Below are positions 53,531-59,923 of a DNA stretch of 59,923 nucleotides, piece after piece. A program made the translations under genes and the position numbers. Each line of letters begins with the position of its first letter. Within the stretch, counting starts at the first letter, position 1. The notes under the pieces were generated by a model. That model saw only the letters and a list, made by a program, of their open reading frames with translations, was not told the origin of the DNA and did not search any database. The stretch spans positions 1 through 59,923 of the forward strand of contig LJZT01000013.1 in assembly GCA_001314905.1 (NCBI GenBank). The letters run 5' to 3'. Origin of the DNA: Phormidium sp. OSCR (GTDB lineage Bacteria > Cyanobacteriota > Cyanobacteriia > Cyanobacteriales > Geitlerinemataceae).

Positions 53531-54040
53531 GTGGATTTATCGCGTATTCCCGCTCAACCCAAACCCGGATTGGTGAATGTCTTGATTGAAATCGCCGGCG
53601 GAAGTAAGAACAAGTATGAATTTGATAAGGACTTAGGCTGTTTCGCCCTCGATCGCGTCTTGTTCTCCTCGGTTCACTATCCCTTCGACTATGGGTTTAT
53701 TCCCAATACCCTCGCTGATGATGGAGATCCCCTCGATGGGATGGTGATGATGGATGAACCGACGTTCCCCGGCTGTGTGATTACGGCTCGTCCCCTGGGA
53801 ATGTTAGAAATGATTGACGGCGGCGATCGCGATGAGAAACTGCTCTGTGTTCCCGCCGAAGATCCTCGCTATGCTGAATATACCTCGTTGGAGAATGTGG
53901 AGAAACATCGTCTCGACGAGATTGCTGAGTTCTTCCGTACCTATAAAAACTTAGAGAAGAAAGAAACCGAAATTCTCGGCTGGAAGGATTTAGATGCCGT
54001 CAAGCCTTTGATTGATGAATGCGTCAAAGCTTACAAGTAA
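53531..54040 (+). CDS. ppa: Inorganic pyrophosphatase
   Basis: 169 aa from GTG 53531 ([21 protein letters not shown]). A clear AGGAG at 53519-53523 with 7-nt spacing fixes this start; an in-frame ATG at 53474 is rejected. Active-site motifs: [28 protein letters not shown] (metal-binding DxDPxD) and [12 protein letters not shown]. Soluble family I enzyme that hydrolyses PPi from biosynthesis. Confidence 0.94.
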   Translation: MDLSRIPAQPKPGLVNVLIEIAGGSKNKYEFDKDLGCFALDRVLFSSVHYPFDYGFIPNTLADDGDPLDGMVMMDEPTFPGCVITARPLGMLEMIDGGDRDEKLLCVPAEDPRYAEYTSLENVEKHRLDEIAEFFRTYKNLEKKETEILGWKDLDAVKPLIDECVKAYK

Positions 54041-54140
54041 AATTGAAGTAGGGCCAGGACTCGAGTTCCCGAAAACGGAACCGGGTTCAGGCCATTCGAT
54101 GCTTGTTCACGCCTGAAGCCAGAGTCACCGAGTCACTATT

Positions 54141-54554
54141 ATGCAGCGATCGCTCCTGTACGCCAAACTCCATAACTGCACCCTAACCGGGTCAAATCTT
54201 GACTATATGGGGAGCATTAGCATCGATCGCACCCTCCTCGATGAAGTGGGGATTGTTCCCTATGAACAGGTGCAAATTGTCAATGTGAACAATGGCCAGC
54301 GATTGATGAGTTATGTTATCTCAGCACCTCCCCAGTCAGGCTTGATTGAACTCAACGGTGCAGCGGCCCGTTTGGGAATGAAGGGCGATCGCCTGATTAT
54401 CATGGCCTATGCTCAGTTCTCCGCCGAGGAACTGCAACATCATCAGCCGAAGGTGGTAATTCTCGGCCAAGACAACTGTATCGAAGCGGTGCATCATTAT
54501 CCTCATCCCTTGGCGGCGATCGAGCATCACACCGCCGAGGCCCAACTGGTGTAG
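54141..54554 (+). CDS. panD: Aspartate 1-decarboxylase
   Basis: 137 aa. Self-cleavage site G24-S25 in DYMGSISID creates the pyruvoyl group; [20 protein letters not shown] and [20 protein letters not shown] are conserved. It makes beta-alanine for pantothenate/CoA. The C-terminus is slightly extended (HTAEAQLV). It is 6 nt upstream of thiL on the same strand. Confidence 0.94.
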   Translation: MQRSLLYAKLHNCTLTGSNLDYMGSISIDRTLLDEVGIVPYEQVQIVNVNNGQRLMSYVISAPPQSGLIELNGAAARLGMKGDRLIIMAYAQFSAEELQHHQPKVVILGQDNCIEAVHHYPHPLAAIEHHTAEAQLV

Positions 54555-54560
54555 TCTGGC

Positions 54561-55541
54561 ATGATGGCTGAGATGATGCAGATTTGGCAATTGGGGGAAC
54601 AGGGGCTGTTGCAGCGATTGCAGCGGTTTTGTCCCCCCGATATTATCGGCGATGATGCAGCGGTGTTGTCGTTTCCCCCGCAGCAATCCCTCGTTGTCAC
54701 CTCAGATACCCTCGTCGATGGTGTTCATTTTAGTCCCCAAACTACCGCTCCCGAGGACGCGGGTTGGCGAGCGGTGGCGGCTAATCTCTCGGATTTGGCG
54801 GCGATGGGGGCCGAACCCTTGGCGATTACCGTCAGTTTGGCCCTTCCTCGGGAGACTGAGGTGGCTTGGGTTGAGGCCTTGTATGGAGGAATCGCCGCCT
54901 GTTTAGAACGGTTTGCGACGCCGCTGGTGGGGGGAGATGTCTGTCGGTGTGATCAGGCTGTGATTGCGATTACGGCCTTTGGCTCGGTGACAACTCCCAT
55001 CTATCGTCATCAGGCTCAGGTGGGGGATGCGATCGCCGTCACCGGAGACCACGGAGCAGCACGGGCGGGCTTAGAATTGCTCCTCAATGGCAGCCAGTGG
55101 CGCGATTTAGACCCCGAAATTCGTCAAAACTTCATTTGCGCCCATCAGCGACCTCTGCCCCGTTTAGACCTATTAGCGCCTCTGAAACAGTTGGGGGTTG
55201 AGCGGTTGGCGGGGATGGATAGTTCTGATGGGTTGGCTGATGCGGTGCTGCAACTGGCTCGTGCAAGTGGCGTTAAGGCCCGGTTGTGGGGCGATCGCCT
55301 GCCGATTCCAGCCGGGTTATTGGAGATGGTAGACTCAGACCAAGCTCGGGATTGGCTATTATGGGGCGGTGAGGATTTTGAGTTGGTCTTGTGTCTGGCC
55401 CCTGAGGCAGCTGAGGGGTTGAGCCAGGCGGTGCAGGGAATCTCAATTATTGGTGAGATAGTAGCGGGACAAGGGGCTGTCTTGCAAGTGGGCGATCGCT
55501 CGGAAACTCTAGCGATGGACTCAGGCTTTTGTCATTTTTAG
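54561..55541 (+). CDS. thiL: Thiamine-monophosphate kinase
   Basis: 326 aa. GDDAAVLSFP, ATP/Mg site VTSDTLVDGVHFS and AAANLSDLAAMGAEP (here AVAANLSDLAAMG), GGDVCRCDQ, MDSSDGLADAVLQLA and GGEDFELVL define ThiL (AIR-synthase-related fold). It phosphorylates TMP to TPP. Two ATGs at the start; 54561 used. Likely co-transcribed with panD. Confidence 0.94.
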   Translation: MMAEMMQIWQLGEQGLLQRLQRFCPPDIIGDDAAVLSFPPQQSLVVTSDTLVDGVHFSPQTTAPEDAGWRAVAANLSDLAAMGAEPLAITVSLALPRETEVAWVEALYGGIAACLERFATPLVGGDVCRCDQAVIAITAFGSVTTPIYRHQAQVGDAIAVTGDHGAARAGLELLLNGSQWRDLDPEIRQNFICAHQRPLPRLDLLAPLKQLGVERLAGMDSSDGLADAVLQLARASGVKARLWGDRLPIPAGLLEMVDSDQARDWLLWGGEDFELVLCLAPEAAEGLSQAVQGISIIGEIVAGQGAVLQVGDRSETLAMDSGFCHF

Positions 55542-55787
55542 CACTGGATAAAACGGCATCAATAACAGTAGTCTTTGATACAAGAAATTCTCTCAGACGT
55601 TCGCTATAGTGGACTTAGAGAGATTATTCCTGCAAGTGTGGATTAAATCCTACATCATTGGACGCTGTACGTAAGGCGATTTTTTTCGCCCCTACTGAAC
55701 TGAGATTTGACGGAATGAGTTGTTTGAGTTAATCCCATCTCATCATCTAGGTCAGGGAATGACAATAACGCTCAGATTAACAAGATA

Positions 55788-57296
55788 ATGGGGAATCCTA
55801 AACTGAGTGGTTTAGATGGGATAGCTCCTCAACGTTGGAGCGAGATAAAACATCATATGGAGCAGTGGAAAACGACCCAAGCCGTCAATGCAGCTATTGT
55901 GAACATCAGCGGCCGTCAGCGGATGTTATCACAACGAATTGCCATGCTCTCATTACGATGGGCCTGTAGTCAACATCAACAAGAACGAGGGAAACTTCGC
56001 CAAGAACTGACTAATTTGCGGGAGTTGATGGAACAATCCCATGAAGGCTTATTAACGGGAAATGCTAACCTGCATCTTCCCGGCAATCCCTCGGAAACCG
56101 TCCGTCAAATGTATTTTGAGCCTCCCTGGGAAATTGATCGGCAAGTTCGAGACTATCTCGATCAACTTCAACAATTGTTGCAGACCGATGAGTCCGAGAT
56201 TACCCCAAATCAGCCTAACATTCAAGCGATTTTACAAGCCGCCTCAACCACATTGCTGCCGGCTTTAGATGCAGTTGTGAGCCAATATCAACTCGAAAGT
56301 GAAGCCGAACAAGCCTTGATTACCCGTCAGCAAATGCAACTGTATCAGCAAAGTTGCCAGACGGCGGAACAGGCCCAAAAACAAGCCCAAGAATTGGAAC
56401 TGGCGTTAGCTGAATTGCATGATATTCAGTCGAAGTTACTGCAAACGGAAAAAATGTCGAGTTTGGGGCAATTGGTGGCGGGAGTGGCCCATGAAATTAA
56501 TAATCCGATTAACTTTATCTCCGGGAATATCAGTCATGCGTCAGCCTATGTGACAGATTTGCTGCATCTGTTGCGTCTATATCAACAGGCCTATCCCGCT
56601 ACAGGGACGATTCAAGCCGAAGCCGAGGCGATTGATCTCGAATTTGTGCAAGAGGATATTGTTAAACTCTTAGAGTCGATGAAAACCGGCAGCGATCGCA
56701 TCCGGCGAATTGTCACCTCTCTGAAAACCTTTGCCCGTATGGATGAAGCGGACTATAAACGGGTGGATATTCACGAGGGCATTGATAGCTCCCTGCTGAT
56801 TCTACAACATCGTCTCCATGGCCCGGGCGATCGCCCCCCCATTGCAGTGTATCGTCACTACGGTAGCATCCCGGCCATCGACTGTTACGCGGGCCAACTC
56901 AATCAAGTCTTCCTGAATATCCTCAATAATGCCATTGATGCCCTCGATGAACGCGATCGCCGCCGCTGCCGCGAGGAGATACAAGCCAACCCCAGTTTCA
57001 TTGCCATCCATACCTGCATTCTGCCCGAAAACTGGGTCCAAATTCGCATTTGTGACAATGGCATCGGGATTCCCGAATCTCACCGTTCGCGAATCTTTGA
57101 CCCCTTTTTTACCACCAAACCCGTTGGCCGGGGAACCGGATTGGGAATGTCCGTCAGCTATCAGATCGTCGCCGAACTCCACGGAGGCAAACTCGACTGT
57201 ATCTCAAAACTCGGTCAAGGGACTGAGTTTATCATCGAAATTCCCATCGAGACCCTTTCGACACCCCAGTCTCCCTCAATGGCCAAAGTTCCTTAG
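55788..57296 (+). CDS. Soluble histidine kinase with PilJ-type N-terminal sensor domain
   Basis: 502 aa. Residues 30-130 (VNISGRQRMLSQRIAMLSLRW) match the PilJ/NarX-like N-terminal domain usually found between membrane helices of chemoreceptors; here there is no membrane helix. A coiled coil at 185-222 leads to H235 ([15 protein letters not shown]), N box NILNNAIDALD, G1 ICDNGIGIPES, F box [18 protein letters not shown]. The 245-base gap before it holds no gene. No response regulator nearby. The 12-nt repeats at 57325-57360 follow. Confidence 0.88.
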   Translation: MGNPKLSGLDGIAPQRWSEIKHHMEQWKTTQAVNAAIVNISGRQRMLSQRIAMLSLRWACSQHQQERGKLRQELTNLRELMEQSHEGLLTGNANLHLPGNPSETVRQMYFEPPWEIDRQVRDYLDQLQQLLQTDESEITPNQPNIQAILQAASTTLLPALDAVVSQYQLESEAEQALITRQQMQLYQQSCQTAEQAQKQAQELELALAELHDIQSKLLQTEKMSSLGQLVAGVAHEINNPINFISGNISHASAYVTDLLHLLRLYQQAYPATGTIQAEAEAIDLEFVQEDIVKLLESMKTGSDRIRRIVTSLKTFARMDEADYKRVDIHEGIDSSLLILQHRLHGPGDRPPIAVYRHYGSIPAIDCYAGQLNQVFLNILNNAIDALDERDRRRCREEIQANPSFIAIHTCILPENWVQIRICDNGIGIPESHRSRIFDPFFTTKPVGRGTGLGMSVSYQIVAELHGGKLDCISKLGQGTEFIIEIPIETLSTPQSPSMAKVP

Positions 57297-57324
57297 CCGC
57301 CGTGACGGAGATAGCCACCTCAGA

Positions 57325-57360
57325 AACAAGATCAACAACAAGATCAACAACAAGATCAAC
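57325..57360. repeat. 12-nt tandem repeat, three copies, upstream of ilvE
   Basis: AACAAGATCAAC repeated three times, about 90 nt before the ilvE ATG at 57452. Confidence 0.85.
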
Positions 57361-57451
57361 TTTCGCGCCGGCATTTGATACCGTAGAGAGACATCACTTG
57401 TCCTCCCAAACGCGGTTGGCGGGACGGCACAGCAGGTTTTACTCAAAGACT

Positions 57452-58519
57452 ATGGCAGCGCAAACCTATCCGATCGAGATTAAACCCGTATCAGACTCCC
57501 GACTTCGGGGACTGGACATCAACAACGTTCCCTTCGGTCGCCTGTTTAGTGACCATATGCTAGTGGCCACCTATGACGAGGGAACCTGGAACCCGGCGAC
57601 GATTCTCCCCTATGGCAAATTGGAGATGTCCCCGTCCATTTCTGCCCTGCATTACGGACAAGCGGTGTTTGAGGGCATGAAAGCCTATCGAGGACCCGCT
57701 GGAGAAGCCTTGCTATTTCGTCCCCAAGCCAATTTTGAGCGTATCAATCGTTCAGCGGCGCGACTTTGTATGCCTGGGATTCCCGAGGAGATTTTCCTGG
57801 ATGGCCTCAAAGAGTTAGTGCGTCTCGATCGCAACTGGATTCCCACCCGCCCCGGAAGCGCCCTCTATATCCGTCCCATCTACTTCGCAACCGATGAGTC
57901 GGTGGGGTTGCGGCCCTCTCAACGCTATACCTTGGCCATTATCTGTTGTCCGGTGGGGGCCTATTATGCTGAACCGGTGAAACTGACGGTGACGCGGGAG
58001 TATGTGCGGGCCTTTCCGGGGGGGACTGGGGCCGCGAAAGCCGCCGGAAACTATGCCGCCAGTCTGTTAGCCGATCGCCAAGCCAAGCAACAGGGCTATG
58101 ATAATGTCCTCTGGCTCGATGGAGTGGATCAAACCTATATTGAAGAGTGTGGCACGATGAACGTCTTTTTTGTCATCGATGGAGTCGTTGTTACCCCGCC
58201 GTTGGGAGGGACAATTCTACCGGGAATTACCCGCGATAGCATTATTACACTCTTACAAGAACAGGGGGTTCCGGTCGAAGAACGGCGAATTGCGTTGACT
58301 GAGATTTTGGCGGCCCACAAGCAAGGACGTTTACAGGAAGCCTTCGGGGCGGGAACAGCGGCCACCATCGCCCAAATTGAAACCATTGCTATTGACGGGG
58401 TGGAGGTGAATTTGCCGGTGACGGGAGATGATCAATATGGGGCGCGGTTGCTGAAACATCTCGATGAGATTAAGACGGGGAAACGGGAGGATAGCCACGG
58501 TTGGATGATGCAAGTGTAG
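57452..58519 (+). CDS. ilvE: Branched-chain amino acid aminotransferase
   Basis: 355 aa from ATG 57452; the open frame to 57302 runs over tandem repeats and is not coding. Fold-type IV PLP enzyme: ALHYGQAVFEGMKAYRG, SALYIRPIYFATD, PLP-lysine K196 (GGTGAAKAAGNYAASLLA), ECGTMNVFFV and GTILPGITRDSI. It forms leucine, isoleucine and valine from the 2-keto acids. 7-nt gap to the next gene. Confidence 0.94.
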   Translation: MAAQTYPIEIKPVSDSRLRGLDINNVPFGRLFSDHMLVATYDEGTWNPATILPYGKLEMSPSISALHYGQAVFEGMKAYRGPAGEALLFRPQANFERINRSAARLCMPGIPEEIFLDGLKELVRLDRNWIPTRPGSALYIRPIYFATDESVGLRPSQRYTLAIICCPVGAYYAEPVKLTVTREYVRAFPGGTGAAKAAGNYAASLLADRQAKQQGYDNVLWLDGVDQTYIEECGTMNVFFVIDGVVVTPPLGGTILPGITRDSIITLLQEQGVPVEERRIALTEILAAHKQGRLQEAFGAGTAATIAQIETIAIDGVEVNLPVTGDDQYGARLLKHLDEIKTGKREDSHGWMMQV

Positions 58520-58526
58520 GAGAACG

Positions 58527-59402
58527 ATGACGGAAAAATCCCGAGACAATTGGTTTTATCGGCTGCTGGATCTGCCTGTTGGCTTCGTTGCGGGGGCCTT
58601 GTATCCTCTTAAGGCGATCGCCATCATTTCTCGCAATCGTCAACTCTGGGGCTATATTCTGTTTCCCATCCTCTTAAATCTTGTCGTTGGGGTGGGACTC
58701 TATATTGGTTTGTTACGGCCAGGATTGACGCGGGTTGAGGATTTGGCCGTGGCCTTGGATACTCAGATCAGCACTTGGATTGCCAATTTACCCGCTTGGT
58801 TAGGTTGGCTTGATGTGACTGGGGAGGTTTTAGGATGGTTTTTACAGGCATTCCTGGTGGTAGGATTACTAATCGCAACGGGGTTGCTATTGGTGCAATT
58901 TGGAGCCATTTTAGGATCTCCCTGGTATGGACAGTTGTCGGAGGAGTTGGAGAAACTAAAAACGGGCAAAGTCACCACCTATGAACAGGGGCTATTGGTG
59001 ATTTTTAAGGACATTTGGCGAGCCTTGGCTTTTGAGGTGAAGAAACTCCTGTTGGCGTTGGGGTTGGGAATGCTGTTATTTTTGGTCAATGGGGTTCCCG
59101 GTTTAGGAACGCTGGTGGCCGGTATCGGTGGGGTGGCGATCGCCGCTTTGATTGTCTGTCTGGATTTCTTGGATGCACCTTTAGAACGTCGCCGCTTACG
59201 GTTTCGCGATAAGCTTAAAATTGTGTTTGGCGGACTTCCGGCGACGGGAACCTTTAGTGTGGTGTCGTTAGTGTTGGTGAGTCTTCCTTTTGTTAATCTG
59301 TTAGCGGTTCCGATTTGTGTGACGGCGGGAACCCTGTTGTTCTGCGATCGGATTTATCCTCGACGGTTTGCGGCTAAGGAAGAAGATCGGCCCTCTAATT
59401 AA
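58527..59402 (+). CDS. EI24 domain (CysZ-like) membrane protein
   Basis: 291 aa with four to six membrane helices. It begins GFVAGALYPLKAIAIISRNRQLWGYILFPILLNLVV, the EI24/CysZ opening. GAILGSPWYGQLSEELEKLKTGK and LGLGMLLFLVNGVPGLGTL follow, ending RRRLRFRDKLKIVFGG...CDRIYPRR. CysZ members transport sulfate, but cyanobacterial paralogues are uncharacterised. Probably in an operon with ilvE. Confidence 0.82.
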   Translation: MTEKSRDNWFYRLLDLPVGFVAGALYPLKAIAIISRNRQLWGYILFPILLNLVVGVGLYIGLLRPGLTRVEDLAVALDTQISTWIANLPAWLGWLDVTGEVLGWFLQAFLVVGLLIATGLLLVQFGAILGSPWYGQLSEELEKLKTGKVTTYEQGLLVIFKDIWRALAFEVKKLLLALGLGMLLFLVNGVPGLGTLVAGIGGVAIAALIVCLDFLDAPLERRRLRFRDKLKIVFGGLPATGTFSVVSLVLVSLPFVNLLAVPICVTAGTLLFCDRIYPRRFAAKEEDRPSN

Positions 59403-59514
59403 GATTTTTAAGACTTAAACGCGGCTGAGAAGAACGGATAGCAGATTTGAGCTTTTTTCGTTGGCGTGATCTCAGTAAACGGGTGGTTCCCCGCTTAGCT
59501 TCTCGGCAGGAAGC

Positions 59515-59546
59515 CCCGCGCTCTACCCGTTAGGGTGAGCGTCGGG
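59515..59546 (+). other. Omega-RNA/right-end-like hairpin upstream of TnpB
   Basis: CGCTC-ACCC (59519-59528, T24 bulged) pairs with GGGT-GAGCG (59533-59541) around a GTTA loop, extended by CCC at 59515-59517 with GGG at 59544-59546. Such GAAGCCCC...GGG hairpins normally sit at the 3' end of tnpB and its guide RNA. Just upstream a frame ends RQEAPRSTR and stop (59529-59532 area), resembling a TnpB tail. Confidence 0.45.
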
Positions 59547-59624
59547 ATGATAGCCGAGCGGCAAGGTTGCGGATCAACAAATCAATCTGCTAGACTAAGT
59601 TTAACACGATTATTAATCGCACTA

Positions 59625-59923
59625 ATGAACGTCGTTAGGCTAAGAATTTACCCCACGAAAGAGCAGTCCGTTGCCTTGGCGAAAGCCTTTGGCTGCTGCC
59701 GCTTGGTGTGGAACCGTTCTCTGCAACTGACGACGGAAGCCTACCGGCAAACAGGGAAAGGCATCTCGGGTTACGACCTTAAAAAAATGCTTCCCCAGTG
59801 GAAGCGAGAGTTGGAGTGGCTTGGAGAAACGTATTCTCAATGTTGGCAAAGTTCGGTACTCAACCTATCGAGAGCATTTGTCAACTTCTTTGAGGGACGC
59901 GCTCGCTACCCACGTTTCAAGAG
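59625..59923 (+). CDS. tnpB: TnpB RNA-guided nuclease of an IS200/IS605-type element, 5' part only
   Basis: From ATG 59625 the frame is open to the window end (about 99 codons): MNVVRLRIYPTKEQSVALAK, FGCCRLVWNRSLQLTTEAY, ISGYDLKKMLPQWKREL and SSVLNLSRAFVNFFEGRARYPRFK. This is the N-terminal (wedge/REC) part of TnpB proteins. The RuvC residues lie beyond the window. No tnpA seen upstream, so it may be an IS605-derived tnpB-only (IS1341-type) element. Confidence 0.85.
   Translation, partial: MNVVRLRIYPTKEQSVALAKAFGCCRLVWNRSLQLTTEAYRQTGKGISGYDLKKMLPQWKRELEWLGETYSQCWQSSVLNLSRAFVNFFEGRARYPRFK

Overview
The window comes from a cyanobacterium, most likely filamentous and non-heterocystous; I would not go below order level. 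The evidence is the very frequent HIP1 octamer GCGATCGC, a Psb35-like photosystem II assembly protein, class II FBP/SBPase (glpX), glutamyl-tRNA reductase (hemA), several cyanobacteria-only families (DUF3153, DUF760, DUF1823, the short Cys-rich 70-aa protein) and heptameric tandem repeats of the STRR kind. Most of it is ordinary chromosome with moderately high GC.

Layout. 1-6.9 kb: 5' end of ispG, a REC-PAS-adenylate cyclase, a HAMP-less chemoreceptor, a DUF3153 lipoprotein, a frameshifted HtrA/Deg protease and DUF760. 7-13.2 kb: scpB, about 0.8 kb of decayed gene pieces (toxin-antitoxin and YfbK/VWA remnants), then glgB followed by a GH13 enzyme that looks like glucosylglycerol hydrolase. 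13.5-16.9 kb: small and membrane proteins, Psb35, MscS. 16.9-20.4 kb: an AT-rich accessory island with a BRO/KilA-like gene piece and a two-gene ATPase + DUF4435 (TOPRIM) defence module that matches PARIS (AriA/AriB). 20.4-27.5 kb: mutS2, Uma2 nuclease, beta-hydroxyacid dehydrogenase, DoxX, methyltransferase and an orphan TpsB transporter. 28.2-32.8 kb: glpX, hemA and a GH13_18 sugar phosphorylase. 33-36 kb: repeat-rich stretch with small cyanobacterial proteins and a lipoprotein. 36.3-39 kb: adhE. 39-46 kb (minus strand): GerMN protein, then the outer-membrane block Omp85/BamA-lpxC-fabZ-lpxA-lpxB. 46-50.5 kb: purC, a PAS histidine kinase, cdsA, cbiT. 50.6-59.4 kb (plus strand): ychF, a holin-family membrane protein, ppa, panD, thiL, a PilJ-N histidine kinase, ilvE and an EI24 membrane protein. 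The window ends inside a TnpB gene preceded by an omega-RNA-like hairpin.

How the genes fit together. Carbon storage and osmolyte handling (glgB, gghA-like, sugar phosphorylase, glpX) and fermentative ethanol formation (adhE) suit a mat-dwelling phototroph that meets salt change and dark anoxia. The Omp85-lipid A block builds the outer membrane. Several signalling proteins (cyclase, chemoreceptor, two histidine kinases) have no partner in the window.

Most interesting points: the PARIS-like island; the Deg protease broken by what looks like a 10-nt loss next to a HIP1-like site; the layered gene graveyard at 7.58-8.30 kb; a dispersed repeat that directly follows the stop codons of three unrelated genes in the same orientation; and many intergenic tandem repeats with 10-13 nt units. 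All functions are read from motifs and remembered family patterns; no database search was run.
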